Counted from the first letter of the stretch, positions 15,911-25,797 are shown. The stretch: DNA of 64,000 nucleotides from Pseudoalteromonas sp049257235 (GCF_049257235.1 NZ_JBMMUF010000003.1:124001-188000), one strand, 5' to 3'. Notes: generated from the letters alone by a model not told the origin. Made by a program: numbers and translations.

Positions 15911-16576
15911 TCACAGGTCGACAATCAGACGGTAGCTTTTTTGGCCACTGGCCCAATATTTTCGCTCAAAAGGCGTAATCGACGTGTCGCTCGCATACTC
16001 ATTTACCTGCGTTGGGTGTCCTGCCAATTGTAGAGCACGGGCAAATTCACGTACATAGATATCCCAGTTACTACGCACTTCTAGCTTGCCGCCTAGGGCG
16101 ACAATGCTTGGAAATATTGGTGCTCCATGCCAGCGACGTTGCAAATGCTTGGCTTTGGGCCACGGGTTTGGATATAGCAAATAATGATGCGTTGGTTGCC
16201 ACTTAGCCTGCACAGCCAAACGCCAGAAGTCATTTAAATCCGCTTGCACCAAGATGTATTTGGCATCGTCGTCTTGACGATATTGCACATCATGCTTGTC
16301 CAATCGGTGCGCCGATTTATCTATGCCTATCACCAAGGCTTGTGGGTGCAAACGAGCAAGGTTGGCGGTACTTTCACCGACTCCGCAACACGAGTCGAGA
16401 ATAATCGGCCCCGAAAACGCCTGCACCTTCTCGTTCACTTCATCAAAAGCAGCTTGCGTGTGTGCGGCAATGGGCTTTTTAAACTCAGCCTTTAAGTGTT
16501 TATTCACCACCTCATCGAGCTTGTCATGCAAGCTCGGCTGGTTTGATTCTATGGCTCTTGAATTTGCTTCACTCAT
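15911..16576 (-). CDS. TrmB-like SAM-dependent methyltransferase
   Basis: The 221-residue protein has a SAM-binding motif ILDSCCGVGEST (about 59-70), an acidic strand end GIDKSAHRL, and the TrmB-type motif LLYPNPWPKAKHLQRRW near residue 135. TrmB makes 7-methylguanosine at tRNA position 46. Here the motif reads YPNPWPKAKH rather than the usual FPDPWPKKRH, and the gene is the last of the mpl-ubiX-yadG-yadH operon rather than next to mutY. It is therefore likely a paralog with the same or an altered target. Its ATG shares one base with the yadH stop. Confidence 0.75.
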   Translation of the reverse strand: MSEANSRAIESNQPSLHDKLDEVVNKHLKAEFKKPIAAHTQAAFDEVNEKVQAFSGPIILDSCCGVGESTANLARLHPQALVIGIDKSAHRLDKHDVQYRQDDDAKYILVQADLNDFWRLAVQAKWQPTHHYLLYPNPWPKAKHLQRRWHGAPIFPSIVALGGKLEVRSNWDIYVREFARALQLAGHPTQVNEYASDTSITPFERKYWASGQKSYRLIVDL

Positions 16577-17343
16577 CAGTGGCGTAACCCCACACCTTTG
16601 CGAATTAAGGTCAGTGCCACTGTAAATAACACGGTGATAAAGACAAGCAGTACGCTAAATGCAAACCAGATGTTGACGTCAGATACCCCTAAAAAGCCAA
16701 AACGAAATGCATTAACCATGTAAATGATTGGGTTGAGCTGCGACACGCCTTGCCAAAACTCAGGCAACAAGGTGATAGAGTAAAACACGCCGCCCAAATA
16801 GGTTAAGGGCGTGAGCACAAAGGTCGGGATAATACTAATATCGTCAAAGCTGTTCGCATACACGGCATTGATAAGGCCACCCAAGGCGAAAACTGCCGAG
16901 GTAAGGATCACCGTTGCGATAATCACAAAGATATTATGTATCTGAATATCAACGAAAAACAACGACACCAAGGTGACAATAAAGCCTACCAACATGCCGC
17001 GCGCCATACCGCCGCCCATATAACCCAGCACGATAATATAGTTAGGTACAGGAGCAACGAGTAGTTCCTCAATACTCTTTTGGAATTTGGTGGAATAGAA
17101 GCTCGAGGCCACATTAGAGTAGGAGTTGGTGATCACCGACATCATGATCAAACCCGGAACAATAAACTCCATGTAACTAAAACCGCCCATTTCGCCGATA
17201 CGAGAGCCAATGAGACTACCGAAAATGACAAAATACAGAGTCATAGTAATTGCTGGCGGAACAAGGGTTTGCACCCAAATTCGCAAAAAGCGAATACACT
17301 CTTTTATCCAAATACTCTTTAGCGCGACGCCATATTTCAACAT
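16576..17343 (-). CDS. yadH: ABC-2 type transporter permease YadH
   Basis: The 255-residue membrane protein has six hydrophobic segments and the ABC-2 signature VPTFVLTPLTYLGGVFYSITLLP-like region, here starting IIPTFVLTPLTYLGG. It aligns throughout with E. coli YadH, including WVQTLVPPAITMTLYF and FIVPGLIMMSVITNSY. With YadG it forms an exporter of unknown substrate in the inner membrane. It begins three bases after the yadG stop. Confidence 0.92.
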   Translation of the reverse strand: MLKYGVALKSIWIKECIRFLRIWVQTLVPPAITMTLYFVIFGSLIGSRIGEMGGFSYMEFIVPGLIMMSVITNSYSNVASSFYSTKFQKSIEELLVAPVPNYIIVLGYMGGGMARGMLVGFIVTLVSLFFVDIQIHNIFVIIATVILTSAVFALGGLINAVYANSFDDISIIPTFVLTPLTYLGGVFYSITLLPEFWQGVSQLNPIIYMVNAFRFGFLGVSDVNIWFAFSVLLVFITVLFTVALTLIRKGVGLRH

Positions 17344-17346
17344 TGT

Positions 17347-18267
17347 TTACTCCCCTCGCCCTTGATTTAACAAGCCCACGAATAACTCTTCCAATCGGTT
17401 TGCCTTATTACGCATACTTAATACGGTGTTGCCTTGCTCACTCAACGCGCTAAACACACCGTTAAGGCCTTGCGATTTTGCCACTTCCACTTCTAAGGTG
17501 TGCTCGTCACTCATGGTGAAGGCATAACCCTCAAGGGTCACTGGCTGCACTGGCTGTTTTAAATCCAGCACGAAGGTTTCTTTATCTAACTTAGCAAGTA
17601 GCGCCTTGATTGTAGTGTGTTCAACAATGATGCCTTTATCGATAATGGCAATGTTCTTACACAGCAACTCTGCCTCTTCAAGGTAGTGCGTGGTCAGAAT
17701 GATGGTGACACCTTGCTTATTGATTTCGCGCAAGAAGTCCCACATAGAACGGCGCAATTCGATATCCACTCCCGCGGTAGGCTCGTCCAAAATCAACAGT
17801 TTTGGTTCATGCATCAGGGCACGAGCAATCATCAAACGACGCTTCATACCACCGGATAAGGTGCGTGCTGCTTTGTCTTTTTTATCGAGTAAACCCAGCT
17901 GAGCTAGGTATTTGTCAGCCCGCTTATGTGCCTCTGCTCTTGGCACACCATAATACCCTGCTTGGTTGACCAAAATTTGCTGCAAGGTCTCAAATTGGCT
18001 GAAGTTAAATTCTTGTGGCACCAAACCTAGCTCCGATTTGGCCGCCTCAAGATGGGTATCGATGTCGTGGCCAAACACCTCGACTTTGCCCGAGGTTTTA
18101 TTCACCAGTGAGGCTATCACGCCAATCGTAGTCGACTTACCGGCGCCATTAGGGCCGAGCAAGGCAAAGAAGTCGCCCTGCTCTACTTGTAAATCAATGT
18201 CTTTGACGGCTTCTACGCCATTTTTGTAGGTCTTCTTTAACCCTTGAATATTCAATGCAATGGTCAT
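17347..18267 (-). CDS. yadG: ABC transporter ATP-binding protein YadG
   Basis: The 306-residue ATPase has Walker A GPNGAGKST at about 38-46, signature LSGGMKRRLMIARALMHEP, Walker B LLILDEPTAGVD and switch His in TTHYLEEAE. The C-terminal 80 residues (with VLSMRNKANRLEELFV) match YadG closely, so the pair YadG-YadH is secure although its substrate is not known. It starts one base after the ubiX stop. Confidence 0.93.
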   Translation of the reverse strand: MTIALNIQGLKKTYKNGVEAVKDIDLQVEQGDFFALLGPNGAGKSTTIGVIASLVNKTSGKVEVFGHDIDTHLEAAKSELGLVPQEFNFSQFETLQQILVNQAGYYGVPRAEAHKRADKYLAQLGLLDKKDKAARTLSGGMKRRLMIARALMHEPKLLILDEPTAGVDIELRRSMWDFLREINKQGVTIILTTHYLEEAELLCKNIAIIDKGIIVEHTTIKALLAKLDKETFVLDLKQPVQPVTLEGYAFTMSDEHTLEVEVAKSQGLNGVFSALSEQGNTVLSMRNKANRLEELFVGLLNQGRGE

Positions 18268-18891
18268 TTACTTCTGCTCTCCATAACCCCAGCGTGAGGT
18301 AAGTGTTTGCGCTATGCCCAAATGGTCAAGAATACGTGCGACCATAAAATTAACTAAGTCATCGATAGACTCAGGTTGATGATAAAATCCCGGCGCGGCT
18401 GGCATAATAGTGACGCCCATGCGCGCTAGTTTGAGCATGTTTTCGAGATGGATTTCACTAAAGGGAGTTTCTCTTGGAACTAAAATCAGTTGCCCACGTT
18501 CTTTAATCACTACATCCGCAGCGCGTTCCATTAGGTTATCCGACGCACCAGTAGCGATGGCAGACACCGTACCTGCACTGCATGGACATACCACCATTTT
18601 CTTTGGCGCCGCAGACCCTGAAGCCACTGGGCTAAACCAGTTATCTTTACCAAACACACGTAACTGACCGTGTGCGGCACCAACCAATTCGCTTAGTTGT
18701 TCAGTCGCCTTGTCTTCATTGCCAGAAAGCTTAATGCCTGATTCGGTATCGAATACGACGCGGGCGGCACTGGAGATCAACACAAAAACTTGGTGTCCTT
18801 GCTCAATAAGCACCTGCAGTAACTTCAACCCATAGGGGGCTCCCGAAGCGCCGCTAAACGCAAGGGTAATAGGTTCTTTGTATGTACTCAT
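18268..18891 (-). CDS. ubiX: Flavin prenyltransferase UbiX
   Basis: The 207-residue protein begins TLAFSGASGAPYGLKLLQVL, the FMN-binding glycine region of UbiX, and has VVCPCSAGTVSAIATGASDNL and VPRETPFSEIHLENML, all conserved in the family. It attaches a dimethylallyl group to FMN, making the cofactor for the UbiD decarboxylase of ubiquinone synthesis. Its ATG overlaps the mpl stop by four bases. Confidence 0.95.
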   Translation of the reverse strand: MSTYKEPITLAFSGASGAPYGLKLLQVLIEQGHQVFVLISSAARVVFDTESGIKLSGNEDKATEQLSELVGAAHGQLRVFGKDNWFSPVASGSAAPKKMVVCPCSAGTVSAIATGASDNLMERAADVVIKERGQLILVPRETPFSEIHLENMLKLARMGVTIMPAAPGFYHQPESIDDLVNFMVARILDHLGIAQTLTSRWGYGEQK

Positions 18892-20243
18892 GATATTTCC
18901 TTTTGCGCCAAAGCATCTAGCAGCTTTTGATGAATGCCACCAAAGCCACCGTTACTCATTACCAATATATGGCTATTCGGTGTAGCGTGTGAGACTAAAT
19001 CATTAACCAACTCGTCGATATCACTGTGGCAACTTGCCCCCGCTTGCTGGGCTTGTTGTTGCAAAGACCAACCAAGATTAGGTGGCTCAAATACAAACAC
19101 GTCATCTGCTGTTTGTAGTGACGCTAGCAAGGTATCTTGGTGAACGCCCATTTTCATGGTGTTCGAGCGCGGCTCTAATACGGCAATGATGCGCTCATCC
19201 CCTACTTTAGCACGTAGCCCAGCAAGTGTTGTTGCGATTGCCGTTGGGTGGTGCGCAAAATCATCGTATACATCAACATTGGCCACCTTGCCTTTATGCT
19301 CCATACGGCGTTTTGGAGAGATAAACTCAGCCAAAGCGGCAATACTACTGGCTACCGGAATACCGACATGACGGGCCGCAGCTATGGTCATCAACGCGTT
19401 TTTCACATTGTGCTCACCAATCGCGTGCCAGCGCACCACACCCTGGGGTTCACCTGCAAACAAGACGGTAAACTCGCTGCCATCGGCCTTGATTAATTCA
19501 TAATCCCACTGCGTTTTTCCTAAGGTTTCTTGTTCACTCCAGAAACCTTTTTCAATCACTTCAACGAGCGCGTGATCGTCACTGGGATAAATTGCTTTTC
19601 CAGATGCAGGTAAGGTACGCAGTAGATGATGGAATTGAGTTTGAATTGCGCCAAGATCGGCAAAAATATCAGCGTGATCAAATTCCAAGTTATTTAGAAT
19701 GAGCGTACGAGGCAGATAGTGCACAAACTTGCTGCGCTTATCGAAAAAGGCGGTGTCATATTCATCTGCTTCGATAACAAAGAACGGCGTTTGCCCCACG
19801 CGTGCGGAAATACCAAAATTTTGCACTACTCCACCGATAAGAAAGCCCGGTTTTAAGCCTGCATACTCAAGCACCCACGCTAACATGCTGGCGGTGGTCG
19901 TTTTTCCATGAGTGCCTGCCACAGCAAGTACCCAGCTATCACGTAAGATGTGCTCTTTTAACCACTCAGGGCCCGAGGTATAGCGTAGCCCCTTCTCTAA
20001 TACATATTCAACACATGGGTTACCGCGGCTCATGGCATTACCAATGACCACCACATCTGGCGCAGGGTCTAACTGGGCAGGATCGTAGCCTTGCACGAGT
20101 TCAATCCCTAACTCTTCAAGTTGTGTGCTCATCGGCGGATAAACGTTCTGATCAGAACCAGTAACGTGATGCCCAAGCGCCTTAGCTATGGCTGCTATAC
20201 CACCCATAAAGGTGCCACAAATACCGAGAATATGTATGTGCAT
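18888..20243 (-). CDS. mpl: UDP-N-acetylmuramate:L-Ala-D-Glu-mDap ligase Mpl
   Basis: The protein is 451 residues from the ATG at 20243, chosen over the frame start at 20255 because GGAAG precedes it by six bases and MHIHILGICGTFMGG aligns with the E. coli start. It has the Mur-ligase ATP motif AGTHGKTTTASM, the acidic segment VIEADEYDTAFFDKRSKF and a C-terminal SNGGFGGIHQKLL. It recycles the murein tripeptide by joining it to UDP-MurNAc in the cytoplasm. It heads a five-gene operon with very short spacings. Confidence 0.95.
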   Translation of the reverse strand: MHIHILGICGTFMGGIAAIAKALGHHVTGSDQNVYPPMSTQLEELGIELVQGYDPAQLDPAPDVVVIGNAMSRGNPCVEYVLEKGLRYTSGPEWLKEHILRDSWVLAVAGTHGKTTTASMLAWVLEYAGLKPGFLIGGVVQNFGISARVGQTPFFVIEADEYDTAFFDKRSKFVHYLPRTLILNNLEFDHADIFADLGAIQTQFHHLLRTLPASGKAIYPSDDHALVEVIEKGFWSEQETLGKTQWDYELIKADGSEFTVLFAGEPQGVVRWHAIGEHNVKNALMTIAAARHVGIPVASSIAALAEFISPKRRMEHKGKVANVDVYDDFAHHPTAIATTLAGLRAKVGDERIIAVLEPRSNTMKMGVHQDTLLASLQTADDVFVFEPPNLGWSLQQQAQQAGASCHSDIDELVNDLVSHATPNSHILVMSNGGFGGIHQKLLDALAQKEIS

Positions 20244-20259
20244 AATGACTTCCAATACA

Positions 20260-20296
20260 AAAAATAAAGCCGCTCAAAGCAAAGCTCTAAGCGGCT
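20260..20296 (-). terminator. Intrinsic terminator after the metalloprotease gene
   Basis: On the minus strand AGCCGCT (20290-20296) pairs with AGCGGCT (20268-20274) and is followed by TTATTTTTTG. It separates the protease gene from mpl. Confidence 0.85.
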
Positions 20297-20330
20297 GTAT
20301 ATGATGCCAAATTTAGCTCAACCAATCTAG

Positions 20331-22769
20331 CTAGATAGGCGAACCTGGTGGCATAGGCAATGGCTTGAAGCTCTGAGTCCACTGACCCGTTTCTAAAAAC
20401 TGATTGATTGCGTCTGCTAAGTGTTGCTTAAACGCGCTCTCTCCTGAGCTTACGCTGCCTAGCAGCTTGTTCTGACGGTAATCACTGGCAACTCGCTGCA
20501 GATAAAACTTAAACTGCGCTTGTACCTCAGGTGCTACTTTGTCGCTGGCAACCAGTTGTGCAAAGTGCTGCGCCGTCAACCATTGAATACGATGCTGTAC
20601 TTTTGCTTCCATGTCATTGGCATGTTCGTTATCGAAAATACGCTCTACAACAGTATCAAGTAGTGCATCAAGACTGTAGGCAGAAGATGAGCGTGCACCT
20701 TGCTGCGCCAAACGATTAACACGCTGCGGATGTAATAGCAGAGTGAGTGTGTGATTCGCGGCCACTTCAGGTAAGGCTAGCGCGTCAAGGGTAATCCCCG
20801 TGCGCCCAACCACGCTCTCACGCGTAGTGTATTCGCCGTAGGCTTTTGGTGGGATGAGTGCGACGATGGCCTCAGGGATTACGAGCTCATTGGCCTCGAG
20901 GGTTTTCAACAAGGCAGCCACCGCTTGGCGCTGTATTTGCGCGTCAACAATCTGTGTGCCTTTGCTTGGCTCTGATGTGCGTACTTCGTAGCTGTAATCT
21001 ACACCTGCTACCAGCTTCACAGCCGCCTCAACTTGATAACGATGGAACAAATACAGTGGTACTAACACCTCTTCAAGTTGTGACAGCGATGTGCCCGCCT
21101 TGATATTTTCGCTACCAAATCGTGCCAATGCCTTCGCTCGCATATCGAGCACACGCTCAAGCTCTGCTGCTGGGTCCTCTCCGTTATCCCAAAGATGCGC
21201 ACTTGGGTGCGCGCCGCCTTGCGCTCTGGCGTCACGGTCAGAAATAAATTCCAAGCCTAGCTCTTTGTTTTGCGATAGAATTTTTGCAAGTTCTTGCGCT
21301 TCATCTTGGTTGCGCAAGTCGCTATATCCGTACTTAATTACTTGCTCATCCCACAGTCCCATGCCTTTGGCATAGCCGAGCGACGTATCAAGCTCACCTT
21401 GCTCATTTAAGCTAACTAATGGGTGAGGATAATCCATCACCGATGCTCGCGCTTTAGGTGAAGCTGCAAAATTATGTGCAATGCCCAGTGTATGGCCAAT
21501 TTCATGTGCACTGAGCTGACGAATTCTGTCCAGTGCCATAGCTTGCAGCTGCGTAGCAACCTCATCACCCTGCGCATATGGAGCCGCAAGCGCCTCAGCA
21601 ATTAAAATATCTTGGCGTACACGCAATGAACCTAATGTAACGTGCCCTTTGATGATTTCACCGGTGCGAGGGTCAATCACGGAGCTGCCATACGACCACC
21701 CTCGGGTTGCTCGGTGCACCCATTGAATCACGTTAAAACGAATGTCCATTGGATCGGCGTTATCAGGCAATACTTTTACTTGGAAAGCGTTTTTGTATCC
21801 TGCTTTTTCAAATGCCGAGTTCCACCAGCGAGCACCATCAAGTAGCGCTGTTCGCACTGGCTGTGGCACACCTGGGTCAAGGTAGTAAATAATCGGTTTA
21901 ACAGGCTCACTCACTGCCTGCTTAGGGTTTTTCTTCACTAAACGGTGACGCGGAATATAGCGAACAAACATACTCTGCCCTAACGGCGCAGAGTAGTCTT
22001 TGTGCTCAATGCTCCAATAACCAGACTCTGGGTGAAAGGCGCGAGGCTGATAACCATCGTCAGGCAGTTCAATAAGAGAATGATGCATGTTTACGCTAAT
22101 TGCATAGGGATCAGCACTGACCTGTTTTACATATTCACCTGGATTTTTGCCTGTAAAAGTGACCACCGCTTCAAGTTCGGTATTTTTCATAAACGACTTA
22201 GTACGCGGCATGTACACCGCGCTGCGGCTGGTATCAAGGCTGTAGTTACCCTGTTTGCGCGCGTCTAGGGTGCGGCTCACACCATGGACGTCACTGAGCA
22301 AATACGGAGTGTAGTCAATCAGTACCCGCGTATCGGTTAGCGCCTGTACTTCAAAGCCAAATAAAATACTCGATGCAAAGGCTTCACTGATACTTTGTTG
22401 CTCTGCTTGGTTTTCACTTGAAGCACGGTAATAGGTGTTCAACGCACGCAGCATGACCTTATTGCCCATACGCTCAAACTGAGCAAGGTATGTACTCCCT
22501 AATTGACCTCTATCAAGGCCAATGTCATTTGAGCCAATACCATGAGGCAAACTCTGTTGTAATAGGAAAGGCGCTTTGATTTTATCAACCTCAAGGTAGA
22601 TCTTGCCCTCGTCGTTGGCGTAATAAAAGGTAAAATAGCCCGGATATTTGCTCATATTTTGAGTAAATTGGCTGATAGACTTAATTGCTGCGTGCGCTTG
22701 AGTTATCATAGGCAGCAACAACATAAACATGACGATGCGAATTATCTGCTTAGTTGGCATAGTTTTCAC
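20331..22769 (-). CDS. Secreted zinc-dependent metalloprotease (DUF5117-type)
   Basis: The 812-residue protein has a signal peptide ending TQAHA. It carries the full metzincin-type zinc motif HEIGHTLGIAH (H422, E423, H426, H432), followed by a Met-turn-like SVMDYP (M445). The N-terminal part (about 35-280) resembles the DUF5117/DUF5118 domains found with such proteases. This points to a periplasmic or exported endopeptidase, perhaps for proteins as nutrients. The substrate is unknown. The frame opens with GTG at 22769; an ATG three codons later (22760) is equally possible and neither has a strong ribosome site. It stands alone and ends at a terminator. Confidence 0.88.
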   Translation of the reverse strand: MKTMPTKQIIRIVMFMLLLPMITQAHAAIKSISQFTQNMSKYPGYFTFYYANDEGKIYLEVDKIKAPFLLQQSLPHGIGSNDIGLDRGQLGSTYLAQFERMGNKVMLRALNTYYRASSENQAEQQSISEAFASSILFGFEVQALTDTRVLIDYTPYLLSDVHGVSRTLDARKQGNYSLDTSRSAVYMPRTKSFMKNTELEAVVTFTGKNPGEYVKQVSADPYAISVNMHHSLIELPDDGYQPRAFHPESGYWSIEHKDYSAPLGQSMFVRYIPRHRLVKKNPKQAVSEPVKPIIYYLDPGVPQPVRTALLDGARWWNSAFEKAGYKNAFQVKVLPDNADPMDIRFNVIQWVHRATRGWSYGSSVIDPRTGEIIKGHVTLGSLRVRQDILIAEALAAPYAQGDEVATQLQAMALDRIRQLSAHEIGHTLGIAHNFAASPKARASVMDYPHPLVSLNEQGELDTSLGYAKGMGLWDEQVIKYGYSDLRNQDEAQELAKILSQNKELGLEFISDRDARAQGGAHPSAHLWDNGEDPAAELERVLDMRAKALARFGSENIKAGTSLSQLEEVLVPLYLFHRYQVEAAVKLVAGVDYSYEVRTSEPSKGTQIVDAQIQRQAVAALLKTLEANELVIPEAIVALIPPKAYGEYTTRESVVGRTGITLDALALPEVAANHTLTLLLHPQRVNRLAQQGARSSSAYSLDALLDTVVERIFDNEHANDMEAKVQHRIQWLTAQHFAQLVASDKVAPEVQAQFKFYLQRVASDYRQNKLLGSVSSGESAFKQHLADAINQFLETGQWTQSFKPLPMPPGSPI

Positions 22770-22932
22770 TTTGTTGTTATCGGTATTGTTATTTGGAGCG
22801 ATTGTTATGCATTGAGTATATCCCTATGTATACAATCTACAACCACTTAGCGATAAACATATAGCGTATTCTAAGCGGTACTCTCTCACTCTAAAAACCG
22901 TTTAGAGCCCATATACTTAGGAACAAATTAGC

Positions 22933-23901
22933 ATGCGACGACTCCCACCGGTATTGCTTGAAGACGGTTGCTCACACGACCTAGTCTCACTCATTCGTAC
23001 CATTTTGGCAGCGTGTAAAGAAATCTCTTTTCGTGTTAGCCAAGGCGCACTCTCTGGCGTATTAGGCTCAACCCTTGATGAAAATATTCAGGGCGAAACA
23101 CAGAAGAAACTCGATGTACTGTCTAATCAACTACTTAAAGATATTCTGCTTGAGTCAGGATATGTTAAAGCCATTGCATCTGAAGAAGAACCAGACACTG
23201 TTGCTGGTAATCCTGATGGCCAGTATATCGTTGCCTTTGACCCGCTTGATGGCTCATCCAATATTGATATCAACTCGTTAGTTGGCACTATCTTCTCCAT
23301 CATGCAGGTACCTAAAGACGCAGATGCAAACGATCCGAATATCTTTTTGCAAAAAGGTGATCAGCAGGTAGCCGCTGGCTATGTGCTGTATGGGCCATCG
23401 ACTATGCTGGCACTGACCACAGGTAAAGGTACCCGTATCTTTACCCTAGACAAGACTCATGGTTCGTTCTTGCTTACCACTGACTTTGTTCAGGTACCTA
23501 AAACAACGCGCGAGTTTGCCATTAACGCATCAAATCAGCGTCACTGGGAACCCGCAATGAAAAACTACATTGCCGATTTGCTTGCGGGTGAGACAGGCCC
23601 ACGAGGTGAAAACTTCAATATGCGTTGGATTGCAGCCATGGTAGGTGATGTGCATCGTGTACTTACACGCGGTGGGGTGTTTACTTACCCTGCTGATACC
23701 AAGAATCCTGAAAAGCCATACAAATTACGCTTGTTGTACGAAGCAAACCCAATGGCGATGCTGGTAGAGCAAGCCGGAGGCGTTGCCTCTACAGGTTATG
23801 AGCGCATCATGGACATAGAGCCAGAGCAAATTCACCAGCGTGTTGCGGTGATTTTGGGTTCAAAAGATGAAGTGGAAACCTGTTTGAGTTACCACGCTTA
23901 A
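22933..23901 (+). CDS. fbp: Fructose-1,6-bisphosphatase class I
   Basis: The 322-residue enzyme has the metal-binding motif DPLDGSSNIDIN and the acidic SEEEPD loop, followed by the C-terminal MLVEQAGG and the conserved RYEANPMAM-type segment (LLYEANPMAM). It removes the 1-phosphate of fructose-1,6-bisphosphate, the committed step of gluconeogenesis. It is a single gene, ending at a symmetric terminator. Confidence 0.96.
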   Translation: MRRLPPVLLEDGCSHDLVSLIRTILAACKEISFRVSQGALSGVLGSTLDENIQGETQKKLDVLSNQLLKDILLESGYVKAIASEEEPDTVAGNPDGQYIVAFDPLDGSSNIDINSLVGTIFSIMQVPKDADANDPNIFLQKGDQQVAAGYVLYGPSTMLALTTGKGTRIFTLDKTHGSFLLTTDFVQVPKTTREFAINASNQRHWEPAMKNYIADLLAGETGPRGENFNMRWIAAMVGDVHRVLTRGGVFTYPADTKNPEKPYKLRLLYEANPMAMLVEQAGGVASTGYERIMDIEPEQIHQRVAVILGSKDEVETCLSYHA

Positions 23902-23907
23902 CATTGA

Positions 23908-23936
23908 AAAAAAGGCAGTGAGTTCACTGCCTTTTT
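23908..23936. terminator. Bidirectional terminator between fbp and sseA
   Basis: GGCAGTG (23914-23920) and CACTGCC (23925-23931) form a stem flanked by seven A on the left and five T on the right, so it can serve both converging genes. Confidence 0.9.
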
Positions 23937-23948
23937 CAAATCTTGTTG

Positions 23949-24773
23949 TTATCCCAAGGGCAAATCATGACGCGCTCCCCATTCACTCCATGAGCCGTCA
24001 TATACCTGCAAGTTTGTGTATCCACATTCATACGCTGCCAAAGCCAAAATACAGGCAGTGATCCCAGAGCCACAACTAAATTGAAGGTTTTTGACTGGGG
24101 CTGTTATTAACAGGGCTAACTTGTGTTGTAGTTCAGGTTTATCAATCAACGCGCCATCAACAATGATGTCGGCGTAAGGCAAGTTCTTAGAATTAGGAAT
24201 ATGCCCTGATCGCATACCCTCGCGAGGTTCGCTCGCTTCACCACTAAAACGACCTGCAGGACGTGCATCTAATAACAGCGTCGCTTCATCATCTATCCCT
24301 TTGAGCACCTGCTCGGTGTTGATAAACAAACCTGCAATTGGCTGAGCGTTAAAATTGCCCCGTTGCGGCGACTCGCTCCATCCTTGTTGCACTGGATACT
24401 CAGCATTGCGCCATGCTGGCAGACCCCCTTTGAGTACTTTGACGTTGTTAAAACCAAATGCTTTAAACATCCACCAAGCACGAGCTGCGCTGAACAACCC
24501 TTGGTCGTCATACAAAACCACTTCAGAGTCTTGATTCACTCCAGCAAGTTGCATCTGCTGCGTAAACTGCTCGGCACTGCACAGGGTGTTGGGCCACGGA
24601 CTACAGGTATCGGCTAGCGCCGTTTTAATATCGAAGCGCTGCGCACCTTTGATTACTGCACCGGGGTGGTAATCACCCGTTTTCCCCGGCATGACCATAC
24701 CCGCATCAAAAATGACAAGATGCGGGTCATGGAGACGCGATGATAGTTGCTGCGCTGATAGTTGTTCAGACAT
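23949..24773 (-). CDS. sseA: 3-mercaptopyruvate/thiosulfate sulfurtransferase
   Basis: The 274-residue protein has two rhodanese domains. The C-terminal one carries the active Cys in the loop CGSGITA, the form typical of 3-mercaptopyruvate sulfurtransferases (CGSGVTA in SseA), rather than the CRKGVT of thiosulfate sulfurtransferases. The motif DARPAGRFSGEASEPREGMRSGHIPNS is spread over the second domain start. It transfers sulfur from mercaptopyruvate to thiol acceptors in the cytoplasm. Confidence 0.88.
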   Translation of the reverse strand: MSEQLSAQQLSSRLHDPHLVIFDAGMVMPGKTGDYHPGAVIKGAQRFDIKTALADTCSPWPNTLCSAEQFTQQMQLAGVNQDSEVVLYDDQGLFSAARAWWMFKAFGFNNVKVLKGGLPAWRNAEYPVQQGWSESPQRGNFNAQPIAGLFINTEQVLKGIDDEATLLLDARPAGRFSGEASEPREGMRSGHIPNSKNLPYADIIVDGALIDKPELQHKLALLITAPVKNLQFSCGSGITACILALAAYECGYTNLQVYDGSWSEWGARHDLPLG

Positions 24774-24820
24774 ACTTTATTCCAACCTAGTCAATTCTAT
24801 TCCATTACATCAGCACGTAA

Positions 24821-25588
24821 TTACGATTTACGATTATTGCGATAAGTGAGCTCAAATAGTTTCGCTTCTTTTAAAAAGCTATACATTGCATTAATCATAG
24901 AATGCACAAAACCTCTTACTCCAGATTTATAGCTCTTTTTAAGAACATACATTTTTATGAATGTAAGCGGAAACACAAGCAGCAGCTTCGCAATCGAGGG
25001 AGTCGCACTCGCCTCAAATTTTTCACTGGCTTTTAACCCCGAATAACAATTTTGTTTGTACATGTAAAACTCGGTGCTGTTATAACCATAGTGATAAACC
25101 AAGTTACTTAGGTGTGCAAGTCGAGCTCCTGAGGGTAATTGAATGTTTTCATGCACCTTTCGATGCAGGGGAAATTGCGCCTGTGAGCGTTTAAATATTC
25201 GAGTTATTGAACGTTTTTTACTTTTAGGGTGCATAGGCGCTCCCCAAAACTCATCTTCAAAATACATTCGAATAGCGTCATAGTTGCCACTGTCAACAAT
25301 TGATTGGACTTCACTTACACATTCGGCACTGAGTATTTCATCACCATCAACATTTATAACCCAGTCATTACGACATAAAGACATCGCATAGTTTTTTTGT
25401 TTAGCAAAACCTAACCATGGCTGATGATAAACTTTAGCACCACATTCCTTAGCAATCGCGACGGTGTCGTCCTCACTACCGGAGTCGACAACAATTACCT
25501 CATCAAATTCTACAAGCGCTTCCAATGCTTCCCTTATGTGGGCTTGTTCATTACAGGTGATCAAAAATGCACTAATTGGAGTTTTCAT
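24821..25588 (-). CDS. Glycosyltransferase family 2, WaaE/KdtX-like
   Basis: The 255-residue protein starts ISAFLITCNEQAHIREAL, a GT-A fold nucleotide-sugar site, with VVDSGSEDDT and the metal-binding DGDE. The C-terminal part is basic with a hydrophobic stretch that could sit on the membrane. This matches WaaE/KdtX-type enzymes that add a sugar to the lipopolysaccharide core. The donor and acceptor cannot be told from sequence. It stands alone here, although the CDP-glycerol-transferase-like gene two genes away may also act on surface glycans. Confidence 0.85.
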   Translation of the reverse strand: MKTPISAFLITCNEQAHIREALEALVEFDEVIVVDSGSEDDTVAIAKECGAKVYHQPWLGFAKQKNYAMSLCRNDWVINVDGDEILSAECVSEVQSIVDSGNYDAIRMYFEDEFWGAPMHPKSKKRSITRIFKRSQAQFPLHRKVHENIQLPSGARLAHLSNLVYHYGYNSTEFYMYKQNCYSGLKASEKFEASATPSIAKLLLVFPLTFIKMYVLKKSYKSGVRGFVHSMINAMYSFLKEAKLFELTYRNNRKS

Positions 25589-25797
25589 ATGCCTGTTACC
25601 ACTTTATGGATATGAATTACGCGTAAAACTGACCTACTTACGGGCAAATAAGGAAGGCAGTTATGCTAGTTAAAAGCTTATTGTTGCATGAATATTAATA
25701 AACAACTAGAGCAGATCTCTGGGAAAAACAATGAGTAACAAGAGGTAGGAGCCTGCATCTATGAAAGTACGACACAGGCTTCAGATATTATTTTAGT

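Noticed and set aside
15803..16033. 76-codon plus-strand frame overlapping the TrmB-like gene
   Set aside because: Shadow of the methyltransferase with no own signals.
25750..25780. AGCCTG...CAGGCT hairpin after purC
   Set aside because: Six-pair stem with a 19-base loop and no T run; not convincing as terminator.
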